A stretch of DNA of 64,000 nt, from contig JAJPKN010000068.1 in assembly GCA_021323695.1 (NCBI GenBank), positions 124,001-188,000 of the forward strand, given 5' to 3'. The stretch is from Actinomycetota bacterium (GTDB taxonomy: Bacteria > Actinomycetota > Acidimicrobiia > Acidimicrobiales > Palsa-688). Of this stretch, positions 22,080 to 29,909 are shown piece by piece (positions within the stretch are counted from its first letter, which is position 1; each line of letters begins with the position of its first letter). The notes beneath the pieces are model-generated. The model was not told where the DNA came from. It did not search any database and saw only the letters and a list, made by a program, of their open reading frames with translations. The position numbers and the translations under genes were made by a program.

Positions 22080-24158
22080 CTACGGTGAGGGAGGGCTGCC
22101 CGTGCCAGCGGGGCGCCCCCCTCTCTGACGGGCCGCGGGCCTCCCTGCGGGTGGTGCGCTGGCCAAGAGCTCGCCGGCCCGCCGGGCCACGTTTTGCGGG
22201 TTGAAGCCGAAATAGTCGAGCACCTGTGCCCCCGGGCCGGAGGCGCCGAAGCGGTCGAGGGAAACCGAGGCGTCGGCCCAGCGGGACCAGCCGAAGCTGG
22301 CCGCGGCCTCCACTGCCAGCACCGGTACGCCGTCGCCCAGTACTTCCGACTGGTAAGCGGGGCCCTGTTGCTCGAACAGCTCCCAGCTCGGCATGGACAC
22401 CACCCGGGCGGTCGTGCCCTCGGCGGCCAGCAGGCGGGCAGCTTCGACGCACAGGGCGACCTCCGAACCGGTGCCCACCAGGACGATGTCCGGGGCCTCG
22501 GCGTCCACCAGGACGTAGGCGCCCCGGCGTAGGCCCTCGGCCCGCTCGGTGGTCTGTTCGAGCACCGGTAGGGCCTGGCGGGACAGCACCAGCGCGCTGG
22601 GCCCGTCGTGGGCCAGGGCCACGGCCAAAGCCTCGGCGGTCTCGTTGGCGTCAGCGGGGCGGACGACCAGGAGGCCAGGCATGGCCCGCAAGGAAGCCAG
22701 GTGCTCGACGGGCTGGTGGGTCGGGCCGTCTTCACCGAGGCCCACCGAGTCGTGGGTCCATACGTATATGACCTTGGAGCCGGACAGGGCGGCCAGGCGC
22801 ACCGCTCCGCGCATGTAGTCCGAGAACACGAAGAAGGTGCCGCCCACCGGCAGCACACCGCCGTGACGGGCCATGCCGGTCATGACGCCGCCCATGGCGT
22901 GCTCGCGCACCCCGTAGGCGATGAGGCGCCCTTCGGGGTGCTCACGGGACTGCAGCGGGGTGCCCTCCAACTTGGTGCCGGTGTTGCCGGTCAGGTCGGC
23001 GCCGCCCGAGACCAGCGCCGGCACGTAGCTGGCGACGGCGTTGAGGCACTCCTTGATGGCTGCCCGGGTGGCCACCTTTTCTCCCGCCGCCCAGCTGGGC
23101 AGCGCCTTTTCGAAACCGGGCAGAGGCCGTGCCGCCCAGACGGCGTCCCATTCCTCCCGGTCTACGCCCGAGGCCTCCAGGCGCTTCCCCCAGGCTTGGA
23201 CCAGTTGGGCACCACGCTGGCCAGCGGCCCGGTAGTAGCCGAGGACTTCGGCGGGGACCCAGAAGGTCTCGTCCGGGGGGAGCCCCAGGATCTGCTTGGT
23301 GGCCCGGATCTCCTCAGGGGGGAAGGGGTCGCCGTGGGCCTTGGGGCTGTCGGTCAGGTGCGGCGCTGGCCAGCCGATGTGGCTGCGCAGCTTCAAGAAG
23401 CTGGGCCGGTCCTCCACGGCCATGGCTCGGCGTAGGCCTGCCTCCAGGGCATCGAGGTCGTTGGCCACCTCGCCCAGGTCCTCGGTGTGCCAGCCGTAGG
23501 CAGCGAAGCGCCCGAGGGCGTCGTCGCTGAGGGCCAGTTCGGTGTGGCCGTCGATGGTGACCCGGTTGTCGTCGTAGACGTAGATGAGGCGGCCCAGGCC
23601 CAGGTGGCCGGCCAGCGAGGCGGCCTCGTGGCTGATCCCTTCCATGAGGTCCCCGTCGCTGCACAGGACGAAGGTGTAGTGGTCGACGAGCTCCGGCCCG
23701 TAGCGGGCGCGCAGGAGGCGCTCGGCCACCCCCATGCCCACCCCATTGGCGAAGCCCTGCCCGAGGGGGCCGGTCGTCACCTCCACGCCGGGCAGCTCGC
23801 GCGACTCGGGGTGCCCGGGGGTACGGGAGCCCAGCTGGCGGAACCGCTTGAGGTCCTCGAGCTGGAGGCCGTCGTAGCCGGTGAGGTAGAGCATCGAGTA
23901 GATCAGCACCGATGCGTGCCCGCAGGAGAGGATGAAGCGGTCCCGGTCGGGCCAGTCCGGGTGGCTGGGGTCGTAGCGCATCACGCGCGTCCACAGGACG
24001 TGGGCCAGAGGCGCCAGGGCCATGGCCGTGCCGGGGTGCCCGGAACTGGCTTGGCGGGGGGCGTCCATGGCCAGGCCCCGGATGACGTTGATGCCCAACT
24101 GTTCGATGTTCGTGGGACTTTGGCTGGGCGCGGCCCCTCCCGGGGTGGTCTCGGTCAT
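22080..24158 (-). CDS. tkt: Transketolase
   Basis: Thiamine-diphosphate enzyme of the non-oxidative pentose phosphate pathway. SSGHPGTAMALAPLAHVLW, the TPP motif CSDGDLMEGISHEAASLAGHLGLG ending in DDN, and VWTHDSVGLGEDGPTHQPVEHLASLRAMP are diagnostic; 692 aa is normal. ATG 24158 is preferred over the upstream in-frame start because a TAGCGT box ends 7 nt before it. First gene of the tkt-tal-zwf-opcA-pgl operon. Confidence 0.97.
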   Translation of the reverse strand: MTETTPGGAAPSQSPTNIEQLGINVIRGLAMDAPRQASSGHPGTAMALAPLAHVLWTRVMRYDPSHPDWPDRDRFILSCGHASVLIYSMLYLTGYDGLQLEDLKRFRQLGSRTPGHPESRELPGVEVTTGPLGQGFANGVGMGVAERLLRARYGPELVDHYTFVLCSDGDLMEGISHEAASLAGHLGLGRLIYVYDDNRVTIDGHTELALSDDALGRFAAYGWHTEDLGEVANDLDALEAGLRRAMAVEDRPSFLKLRSHIGWPAPHLTDSPKAHGDPFPPEEIRATKQILGLPPDETFWVPAEVLGYYRAAGQRGAQLVQAWGKRLEASGVDREEWDAVWAARPLPGFEKALPSWAAGEKVATRAAIKECLNAVASYVPALVSGGADLTGNTGTKLEGTPLQSREHPEGRLIAYGVREHAMGGVMTGMARHGGVLPVGGTFFVFSDYMRGAVRLAALSGSKVIYVWTHDSVGLGEDGPTHQPVEHLASLRAMPGLLVVRPADANETAEALAVALAHDGPSALVLSRQALPVLEQTTERAEGLRRGAYVLVDAEAPDIVLVGTGSEVALCVEAARLLAAEGTTARVVSMPSWELFEQQGPAYQSEVLGDGVPVLAVEAAASFGWSRWADASVSLDRFGASGPGAQVLDYFGFNPQNVARRAGELLASAPPAGRPAARQRGGRPAGTGSPPSP

Positions 24159-24165
24159 GGTCCCT

Positions 24166-24171
24166 ACGCTA
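24166..24171 (-). promoter_or_regulatory. Probable -10 box of tkt operon (leaderless)
   Basis: TAGCGT on the minus strand ends 7 nt before ATG 24158. No -35 consensus is obvious at the expected distance. Confidence 0.5.
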
Positions 24172-24272
24172 GCGCCGGAGGGGCGCTTGGCAGTGCGGGC
24201 CAAGCGGTGCGGTGGGGTGCCCGCTCCTTACGTCCGGCGGCCGAGCCCGGCCGGTGCAGCCGGGGCCAGCCC

Positions 24273-24662
24273 CTACAAGGGTGGCAACAGGGTGAGGGGG
24301 ACAACCGTCGGGGAGCCGTCGGGTAGGAGCCGGCAATGGGCTTCGATGGTGCCCAGCTGCTTGTACTCGAGCTCTCCGCGGACCAGGCGGTAGGTGAACT
24401 TGCCCGGCTCCACGCTGAAGGGCGAGACGTTGCGGGCCACCTGTTCGCCGGCAGCGTCGCGGAAGACGACCTCCAAGATGCCGCTGGGGTGGTCGTCGGG
24501 GCGGGAGCGGACCAGGACGATGAGGTGGGGCGTCACCGTCACCGGTGGGGGAGCGGGGGCGGGCAGGGAGAACATCACCCCAATGAGGTCCACGCGCGTA
24601 GATGGCCCGGGGACCGGGCGCAGGTCGAAGGACTCTACGAACAGGGCAGAGACTATGTCCAT
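24273..24662 (-). CDS. Conserved hypothetical protein
   Basis: Function not recognised. A 129 aa, probably cytoplasmic beta-rich protein: MDIVSALFVESFDLRPVPGP, then a strand-rich middle (HLIVLVRSRPDD, LEVVFRDAAGEQVARNVSPF) and TYRLVRGELEYKQLGTIEAHCRLL. The layout recalls small actinobacterial domains of unknown function with an N-terminal strand followed by a C2-like sandwich, but this is only an impression. ATG 24662 excludes an upstream stretch made of 15-bp repeats. It lies between tkt and a desaturase, all on the minus strand. Confidence 0.7.
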   Translation of the reverse strand: MDIVSALFVESFDLRPVPGPSTRVDLIGVMFSLPAPAPPPVTVTPHLIVLVRSRPDDHPSGILEVVFRDAAGEQVARNVSPFSVEPGKFTYRLVRGELEYKQLGTIEAHCRLLPDGSPTVVPLTLLPPL

Positions 24663-24688
24663 TGTTGGCGGGGGCCAGAGGGTTGGCC

Positions 24689-24748
24689 GGCCCACGTATG
24701 GGAGGCCCACGGATGGGAGGCCCACGGATGGGAGGCCCACGGATGGTT
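24689..24748. repeat. Four tandem 15-bp repeats upstream of the 24273 gene
   Basis: Copies at 24689, 24704, 24719 and 24734 of ggcccacggatggga (first has t at one position, last ends tt). Each contains the dyad CCCA-N4-TGGG. The array lies in the 132-bp gap between the desaturase stop and the next gene's start. Confidence 0.95.
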
Positions 24749-24794
24749 GGGGGCGTCCATGGCGGGTGGGGGACCGGCGGGTGGAGCCAGGGGC

Positions 24795-25727
24795 TCAGAC
24801 GAGCTGGGGCTTGCGGTCTTCGGTTGGGGGGGTCTCGGGCAGGCGCTCCTCGCCGGCCGGTACGCCCAGCACACGGCTGAGGACCTCCTCGGGCACCGTC
24901 CCTTCGCCGGCCGGTACGTCGGGCGAGGGCTTGCCCGCTGCGGGTGCCGCTGCTCCGGGCAGGTGGGCCCCAGTTTGCCGCTCCAAGGCTGCCTGGGCGG
25001 CTCGGGTGAAGTGGATGCCGTCGTGGCGGACCTGGAGCCAGTGGAGGCGCTGGCAGAGCTGGACGACCCACCAACCCGGGTCGAGCTGCCCGCGCCGGAA
25101 CGACAGGCGAGCCGAGGTCGGGGCCGCGTGGTGGTTGGAGTGGAAGCCCTCGCCCCAGGTGAGCAAGGCCAGCCACTGGTTGTTGGTGGCGAACCCGGGG
25201 AACGGGCGCTTGCCGAACCGGTGCCCTATCGCGTTGATGGCGGCGTTGAGAACGAGGTAGGAGACGACGTGGACGCCAGCCGCGGCCAGGGCCAAGCGCC
25301 AACCGAGCGCCAGCCACAGGATGGCGCCGCCCACGGCCAGGCCGAGGAAGCCGTGGTCGAACAAGGCCCTGTCCCACTTGTCCACCTTGATGTCCCGGCT
25401 GTACTTGCGCAGGGTCTCGGGGTCATGGGCCGCCCTGCGGTAGAGCACGGCGTTGAAGAGCTGGACTTTCCAATAACCGTCCAGGATGGGGGAGTGCGGG
25501 TCGCCGGGCACGTCGGTGTAGGCGTGGTGGCGGCGGTGGACCGCCGCCCACTCGCGCGGCTTGATCCCTGTGACGAGCCACACGAGGACGCGCAGTACGA
25601 ACGCGAACCCCGGTGCCAGGGACACGGCGCGGTGCGTAACCGCCCGGTGCAGGTAAAGGGTGGTGAGCAACAGGCCGAGCTGGCACACCGCCAACCCAAC
25701 TATGACGGCTACCAGTAGGTGTGGCAT
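24795..25727 (-). CDS. Membrane fatty-acid desaturase (acyl-CoA/acyl-lipid delta-9 type)
   Basis: Probable di-iron desaturase introducing a double bond in membrane fatty acids. The three His boxes are HRAVTH, HRRHHAYTD and GEGFHSNHHAAP, and hydrophobic segments flank them (VAVIVGLAVCQLGLLLTTLYLH; LALAAAGVHVVSYLVLNAAI). The last 60 residues are Pro/Ala/Glu-rich. ATG 25727 has TAAGGT ending 7 nt upstream. It is divergent from the D,D-peptidase gene. Confidence 0.93.
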   Translation of the reverse strand: MPHLLVAVIVGLAVCQLGLLLTTLYLHRAVTHRAVSLAPGFAFVLRVLVWLVTGIKPREWAAVHRRHHAYTDVPGDPHSPILDGYWKVQLFNAVLYRRAAHDPETLRKYSRDIKVDKWDRALFDHGFLGLAVGGAILWLALGWRLALAAAGVHVVSYLVLNAAINAIGHRFGKRPFPGFATNNQWLALLTWGEGFHSNHHAAPTSARLSFRRGQLDPGWWVVQLCQRLHWLQVRHDGIHFTRAAQAALERQTGAHLPGAAAPAAGKPSPDVPAGEGTVPEEVLSRVLGVPAGEERLPETPPTEDRKPQLV

Positions 25728-25734
25728 GTGGGCC

Positions 25735-25740
25735 ACCTTA
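25735..25740 (-). promoter_or_regulatory. Probable -10 box of the desaturase gene (leaderless)
   Basis: TAAGGT on the minus strand ends 7 nt before ATG 25727; TTGAGA about 19 nt further upstream could serve as -35. The AGGTGG inside could alternatively be read as a ribosome binding site. Confidence 0.5.
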
Positions 25741-25812
25741 GCCTACCGGCTGGTCGTGGTCTCAAGCCCGCGGGTGGGCTGCGCTCGCACGGCCCTCGAA
25801 CTGCGCGACCAT

Positions 25813-25848
25813 GTGCAGGCTATGGGCCGGGTGCAGGCTATGGGCCGG
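25813..25848 (+). repeat. 18-bp direct duplication near the dacB-like start
   Basis: Two perfect copies of gtgcaggctatgggccgg in tandem, six codons each, at or just before the probable start of the D,D-peptidase gene. Confidence 0.9.
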
Positions 25849-27588
25849 GTGGGGGCTGGAGGCAGAGTGTGCCCCTTGGGTCGGGTGCTCTCCGTGGGGA
25901 GGGGGGCGCTCGCCAAGGGGAGGGCGCGGACGGGGGTGAAGGTGCCCCCCATCGGGCACGCGGGCGCCCCGGGCGGGACCTCCAGCACCAGGGCCTCCAG
26001 CACCAGGGCCTTCAGGACCAGGGCCTCCCGCAATGTTGCCGGGACCAGCTCAGCTTTGCTGGCGGTGGGCGCCCTCTGGCTGAGCATTGCGGCGGCTCTC
26101 CCTGCCATTGGCCCGGCCGCGCTCGCACGAGCTGCCTCCCCGCCGGCTGCCTCGCGGCCGGCTGCCTCGCGGCCTGCTCGGCCTGACCCGGCCGTTCCCC
26201 ACCCGGCTGTGGCCCACCCCCCCAAGCAGCGCTCGGTCCTGCTGGCCACTTCCGTCCTGTCTCCCACCCGGATCCCCATGACCCTGCAGGTCCTCTACGC
26301 CCGCCAGCGAGCCGGTGCCTCGCTGGCCAGGGACCTGTCGGCTAGCTCGATTGGAGGGGCGGCGGCCAGGGCAAGCTGCGCAGAGGTGGCCCAGGACGGC
26401 CAGGTCGTCTACAGCGACCGCCCAGACGCCCAGGTGGTGCCAGCTTCCAACATGAAGTTGCTCACGGCGACCGCTTTGTTGGACAAGTTGGGGCCTGGTT
26501 ACAGGTTCAAGACCGAGCTGCTGGCCGCCAGCCCGCCGGACGACGGGGTAGTGAAGGGGGACCTGTACCTCCGGGGCGGTGGTGACCCGCTGTTGCGGCT
26601 GCCAAGCTTTGCCGCCGGGATCCCCGGCGGCGACCCCGTGTACACCAATGTCACCGAGCTCGTCGGGGGGCTCGAGGCCGCCGGGGTGCGCCAGGTGACC
26701 GGGTCGGTCGTAGGCGACGACCTGCGCTACGACTCGGCCCGGACCGTCGCCGGCTGGCCCGAGCGGTTCACTGCCCAAGGCGACGTGGGGCCGCTGTCCG
26801 CCCTGGGGATCGACGACGGTTTTGCCACGGCTGGCCCCCCGGTGCCCCTGGACGCGCCTCCCCCGGTCCAGTCCGCTGGTGTCCTCACCAAGCTGGCTCA
26901 GGTCGCCCACATCAAGGTGGGAGGCCGGCCGCAAGAAGGTCGCGTGCCGCCCGGAGCTGTCGTCTTGGCCCAGGTGGTGTCGCCCCCCCTGGGTGAGATC
27001 CTGGGCGAGGTGCTGCGCGAGAGCGACAACACCGCCATGGAGCTGCTGACCAAGGAGCTGGGGCTGAAAGTGAGGGGGGAAGGCACCACCGCCGCCGGCA
27101 CCGCCGTGGTGCGAGCAGACCTCGCGGCCGACCACCTACCCGTGGGAGGCCTGGTCAACCTGGACGGGAGCGGGTTGTCGCCCAGGGACAGGGTGACCTG
27201 CAGGTTGCTGGTCGCCGTCTTGGAAAGGTCGGGCCCGCAGGGCCTCCTGGCCAGGGACCTGCCCGTGGCGGGCGTGTCGGGCACCTTGGCCGGCCGCCTG
27301 GTCGGCACGCCGGCCGCCGGGCGGGTGAGGGCCAAGACCGGCACCCTGGACGGGGTGGCGGCCTTGTCAGGCTGGGTGCTCCCCGCACCCGGCCAAGGGG
27401 GTGGCAACCCGGTGCTGGCAGCCCCGGTTGTGTTCGCAGTCGTGCTGAACCAACTGTCCCTCCAGCTGGAGGACCCGGCTTCTCTCACCGACAGGGTGGC
27501 AGTAGACCTGGCTCTGTACCCCCAAGCCCCGCCTTTGCGCAACTTCGAACCGATCGGGGTGCCGGGCGGGCTGAAGGGCGACGGGTAA
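25822..27588 (+). CDS. D-alanyl-D-alanine carboxypeptidase/endopeptidase, PBP4 (DacB) family
   Basis: Penicillin-binding protein acting on peptidoglycan outside the membrane. The SxxK motif is SNMK (Ser codon 26446-26448), SxN is SDN in RESDNTAMELL, and KTG is in RAKTGTLDGVAALSGWV, the PBP4 order. A hydrophobic segment, SSALLAVGALWLSIAAALPAIG, acts as signal or anchor, followed by a Pro/Ala-rich linker. The start is uncertain: GTG 25813, ATG 25822, ATG 25840 and GTG 25936 are all in frame; the first gives a long basic, repeat-rich cytoplasmic tail. GTG 25936 has AAGGGGAGGG 11 nt upstream. Confidence 0.88.
   Translation: MGRVQAMGRVGAGGRVCPLGRVLSVGRGALAKGRARTGVKVPPIGHAGAPGGTSSTRASSTRAFRTRASRNVAGTSSALLAVGALWLSIAAALPAIGPAALARAASPPAASRPAASRPARPDPAVPHPAVAHPPKQRSVLLATSVLSPTRIPMTLQVLYARQRAGASLARDLSASSIGGAAARASCAEVAQDGQVVYSDRPDAQVVPASNMKLLTATALLDKLGPGYRFKTELLAASPPDDGVVKGDLYLRGGGDPLLRLPSFAAGIPGGDPVYTNVTELVGGLEAAGVRQVTGSVVGDDLRYDSARTVAGWPERFTAQGDVGPLSALGIDDGFATAGPPVPLDAPPPVQSAGVLTKLAQVAHIKVGGRPQEGRVPPGAVVLAQVVSPPLGEILGEVLRESDNTAMELLTKELGLKVRGEGTTAAGTAVVRADLAADHLPVGGLVNLDGSGLSPRDRVTCRLLVAVLERSGPQGLLARDLPVAGVSGTLAGRLVGTPAAGRVRAKTGTLDGVAALSGWVLPAPGQGGGNPVLAAPVVFAVVLNQLSLQLEDPASLTDRVAVDLALYPQAPPLRNFEPIGVPGGLKGDG
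25987..26031 (+). repeat. Three in-frame 15-bp repeats in the N-terminus of the dacB-like gene
   Basis: Copies of accagggcctccagc at 25987, 26002 and 26017 with small changes, preceded by a partial copy; they encode a repeated T-R-A-S/F-S/R pattern before the signal segment. Confidence 0.85.
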
Positions 27589-27640
27589 GCGGCCCCCGGG
27601 GCGGTGGCCCAGGGGCCAATGGGCGCCGAGGACGCTGGCC

Positions 27641-27718
27641 GGGGTGCAGTGACCTGGGTGACTGACCTGGGGTGCAGTGACCTGGGTGAGTGACCTGGGC
27701 CGGGGACGGTGACCTGGG
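27641..27718. repeat. GTGACCTGGG direct-repeat array in a 318-bp intergenic gap
   Basis: A 28-bp tandem duplication (27641-27668, 27669-27696; one mismatch) plus a further copy gives five sites of (G/C)TGACCTGGG at 27649, 27662, 27677, 27690 and 27709. The rest of the 27589-27906 gap holds nothing recognisable apart from the -10 box of the next gene. Confidence 0.9.
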
Positions 27719-27894
27719 GACGGTTGTGGGGGCCAGAGCCGTTGAGCGCGGCCGGGCCCGGTTCTTTGCCCCGTTTGTGTGTTCTCTGTCCTGCCAAGCG
27801 GCCCTTGCGGCACTTTTCGGGACAGGGAACCCGGTACCAGGGCAAAGAACCGGCAGTGCAGGTGAGGGCCCTAGCGAAGGCCTGACAGGGAAGA

Positions 27895-27900
27895 TAATGT
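27895..27900 (+). promoter_or_regulatory. Probable -10 box of the 27907 gene (leaderless)
   Basis: TAATGT ends 6 nt before ATG 27907 with no Shine-Dalgarno sequence between. Confidence 0.55.
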
Positions 27901-27906
27901 AATAGC

Positions 27907-28827
27907 ATGACAAGTGCTGACGTTAGAGAGCTGCGTTACCGGTTCCGTGACCAGCACGGGGTCGTGAGCCGCTCGGAGCTGCGCCGCCTGGGTATCAGCT
28001 CCCAGGCTGAGCGGCGGCGTGTAGCTCGGGGGGACTGGGAGCGCGTGGGTAAGCACGTGTTGCGGCTGGCCGGTGCACCCGAGACCCCAGAGCAGGCGCT
28101 GATGGCAGTATGCCTGGAGGCGGGGCCAGGTGCGGTCGCCTCCCACCAGTCGGCGGTATGGCTCTGGGAACTGGCAGGTCCGCCACAAGTCCACGCTGTC
28201 ACTGTGGCTCCCACGGTCAAGCGGCATGTCGACGGAGCTCAGGTCCACCGCCTGGCCGACGCCACCGGCCACGTGGTCCTGCGCAGGGGCATCCCTTGTA
28301 GCAACCCACTGCGTGCCCTGGTTGACTTTGCTGCCGTCAGCACCCCCAGGGAACTGGACGACGCCTTGGACCGGGCTTTGGCCAGCCAACTGGTGACGGT
28401 CGCCGGGATGGAGGCAGAGCTGGGCAGGTTGGCCAGGCGTGGCCGCCGAGGCGCCGGGGCAATGAGGGCGGCGCTGGCCAGGCGGGGCCTCGTGGGAGCA
28501 CCCAAGCCGAGCGTGCTCGAAAGCCGCCTCCTGCGGCTGCTGCGCGGCGCCGGCATAGAGCCAGCCGGCGTCGAGGTAAGGACTGGCAGCGAGGGCCGCT
28601 ACCGCCTGGACGTGCTCGTATGCCCCACGGTGGCGGTAGAGGTGGACGGCTTTGCCTACCACCGCTCGCCCGAAGACAAGGCCGAGGACGACCGACGCCG
28701 GGCACGGTTGCGGCTGAGCGGCACCTTCGTCCTGGTCTACTCCTGGGCCGACGTAGCTCGTGACGGGCGCCGGGTGGTCTGGGAAGTCAGGGAGGCAATG
28801 GCCAGGTACGGCCCTCCCCACCCGTGA
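27907..28827 (+). CDS. AbiEi-like N-terminal domain plus DUF559 (Vsr-like) domain protein
   Basis: A 306 aa protein common in actinobacteria. Residues 1-60 (VSRSELRRLGISSQAERRRVARGDWERVGKHVLRL) resemble the winged-helix N-terminus of type IV antitoxins. The last 110 residues look like a DUF559 or Vsr-type PD-(D/E)xK fold: SVLESRLLRLLRGAGI, YRLDVLVCPTVAVEVDG with the D and ExD acidic residues, and HRSPEDKAEDDRRRARLRLSGTFVLVY. No AbiEii toxin partner is adjacent, so a toxin-antitoxin or nuclease role is unproven. It stands alone in direction and has its own promoter. Confidence 0.85.
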   Translation: MTSADVRELRYRFRDQHGVVSRSELRRLGISSQAERRRVARGDWERVGKHVLRLAGAPETPEQALMAVCLEAGPGAVASHQSAVWLWELAGPPQVHAVTVAPTVKRHVDGAQVHRLADATGHVVLRRGIPCSNPLRALVDFAAVSTPRELDDALDRALASQLVTVAGMEAELGRLARRGRRGAGAMRAALARRGLVGAPKPSVLESRLLRLLRGAGIEPAGVEVRTGSEGRYRLDVLVCPTVAVEVDGFAYHRSPEDKAEDDRRRARLRLSGTFVLVYSWADVARDGRRVVWEVREAMARYGPPHP

Positions 28828-28880
28828 GCTGCTGGTTGCCCCGACGTGACCTCCCGGGTAGCAAGCACAGCCGGCGGCCG

Positions 28881-28940
28881 CAAGCACATGGCTGCGGGCA
28901 CCGCTGGCCGCAAGCGCATGGCTGCGGGCACCGCTGGCCG
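28881..28940 (+). repeat. 30-bp tandem duplication
   Basis: Two copies (28881-28910, 28911-28940) with a single mismatch (caagcac versus caagcgc), ten codons long, in the gap between the DUF559 gene and the next membrane-protein gene. Confidence 0.95.
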
Positions 28941-28984
28941 CAAGCAGGCTCGGCTAGCACGTGCACGGGGTGGGCCGGAGCGGT

Positions 28985-28990
28985 TAGCTT
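28985..28990 (+). promoter_or_regulatory. Possible -10 box of the membrane-protein trio
   Basis: TAGCTT ends 9 nt before GTG 29000 and 3 nt before GTG 28994; the former would suit leaderless transcription. Confidence 0.35.
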
Positions 28991-28999
28991 GCTGTGGCA

Positions 29000-29371
29000 G
29001 TGAGAGCGCGCGGACCGACCTCGCCGCCTGGGCACCAGGGACGGGCAGACGACGTTGCCGGCCTTGTCCGGCTGGTCGTCGCCTACGCCAAACAAGAGAC
29101 CGTTGACCCGGTCCGGGCGCAGGTCCGCCACCTGGGACGGGGCCTGGGAGGCGCGCTGCTGCTGGCCGTGGGCACAGTGCTGCTTGCCATAGGGTTCGTT
29201 AGAGCCCTGCAGGTGGAGCTCGGGGCCGGGAGCGGGAGCGTGGCCAGCTTTGGGTCGGGAGGGCACCTGTCCGGGGACTTTTCGTGGGCCCCGTACATGG
29301 GGGCCACCGTGTTCTGCCTGGCCGTGTCGGCCGGGTGCGTGCTGTTGGCCCTGAAGCGGGGGCGGCGGTGA
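29000..29371 (+). CDS. Small membrane protein, phage-holin-superfamily-like
   Basis: Function not established. About 123 aa with an amphipathic stretch (DDVAGLVRLVVAYAKQETVDPVRAQVRHLGRGLGG), then two membrane segments (ALLLAVGTVLLAIGFVRAL and YMGATVFCLAVSAGCVLLAL) and a basic tail. This layout resembles actinobacterial holin-X type proteins. Its TGA overlaps the next GTG (GTGA). GTG 28994 is an alternative start. First of three small membrane-protein genes. Confidence 0.7.
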   Translation: MRARGPTSPPGHQGRADDVAGLVRLVVAYAKQETVDPVRAQVRHLGRGLGGALLLAVGTVLLAIGFVRALQVELGAGSGSVASFGSGGHLSGDFSWAPYMGATVFCLAVSAGCVLLALKRGRR

Positions 29372-29643
29372 CCCTGGGGGCAAGGCGCACCCGCTTGGGC
29401 CGGCCCGGCGAGCGGGACGGTGCCGCGCAGGGGACTGGCCCGGGAGGCCGGGTCACCCCCGAGGACATCCGGGACAGCATCAAGCACCTGGTGGGCGGGG
29501 TCGAGCAGACCGTGCAGAGCGCCCGGCCGCTGCTCACCTATGCCGCGGTGGGCGGGGCGGTGCTGCTGGCGTTGAGCGCGTACTGGCTGGGGCGCCGCAG
29601 TGGCCGGCGGCGTTCCACGGTGGTCGAGATCCGTCGTGGGTGA
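29368..29643 (+). CDS. Small membrane protein (DUF3618-like)
   Basis: A 91 aa protein: a charged N-terminus, TPEDIRDSIKHLVGGVEQTVQSARPLL, then one membrane segment [26 protein letters not shown]. The helix-plus-anchor form recalls DUF3618 proteins that accompany holin-like genes in actinobacteria. GTG 29368 overlaps the previous stop by 4 nt. Confidence 0.65.
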   Translation: MTLGARRTRLGRPGERDGAAQGTGPGGRVTPEDIRDSIKHLVGGVEQTVQSARPLLTYAAVGGAVLLALSAYWLGRRSGRRRSTVVEIRRG

Positions 29644-29655
29644 ACGGCCGGGCTG

Positions 29656-29877
29656 ATGGCGCGCTGGGTGTCCTGGGTGCTCCGCCGGGGGGTGCGGGAG
29701 GGTGCCCGCCGAGGCCTGTTCGGCGGGGAACAGGCCTGGCTCGTGCTCGGTGGCGCCGCCCTCCTGGCCCAGTTGGTCCTGCGGGTGCTGAACAAGAAGC
29801 CCGAGGTGGTGTTCTCGGAGAAGCTGCGGCCAGGTGAGAGCCTGGTCGTCACCCACCGGCCCCGCCCACGCCGCTGA
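29656..29877 (+). CDS. Small membrane protein of unknown function
   Basis: A 73 aa protein with a basic N-terminus (WVLRRGVREGARRGL), one hydrophobic segment (AWLVLGGAALLAQLVLRVL) and a charged C-terminus ending THRPRPRR. It begins 12 nt after the previous gene and completes a three-gene membrane set. Function not recognised. Confidence 0.65.
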   Translation: MARWVSWVLRRGVREGARRGLFGGEQAWLVLGGAALLAQLVLRVLNKKPEVVFSEKLRPGESLVVTHRPRPRR

Positions 29878-29909
29878 GGGGCGCGGCCTGTAGCTGGCGT
29901 TCGGGCACA

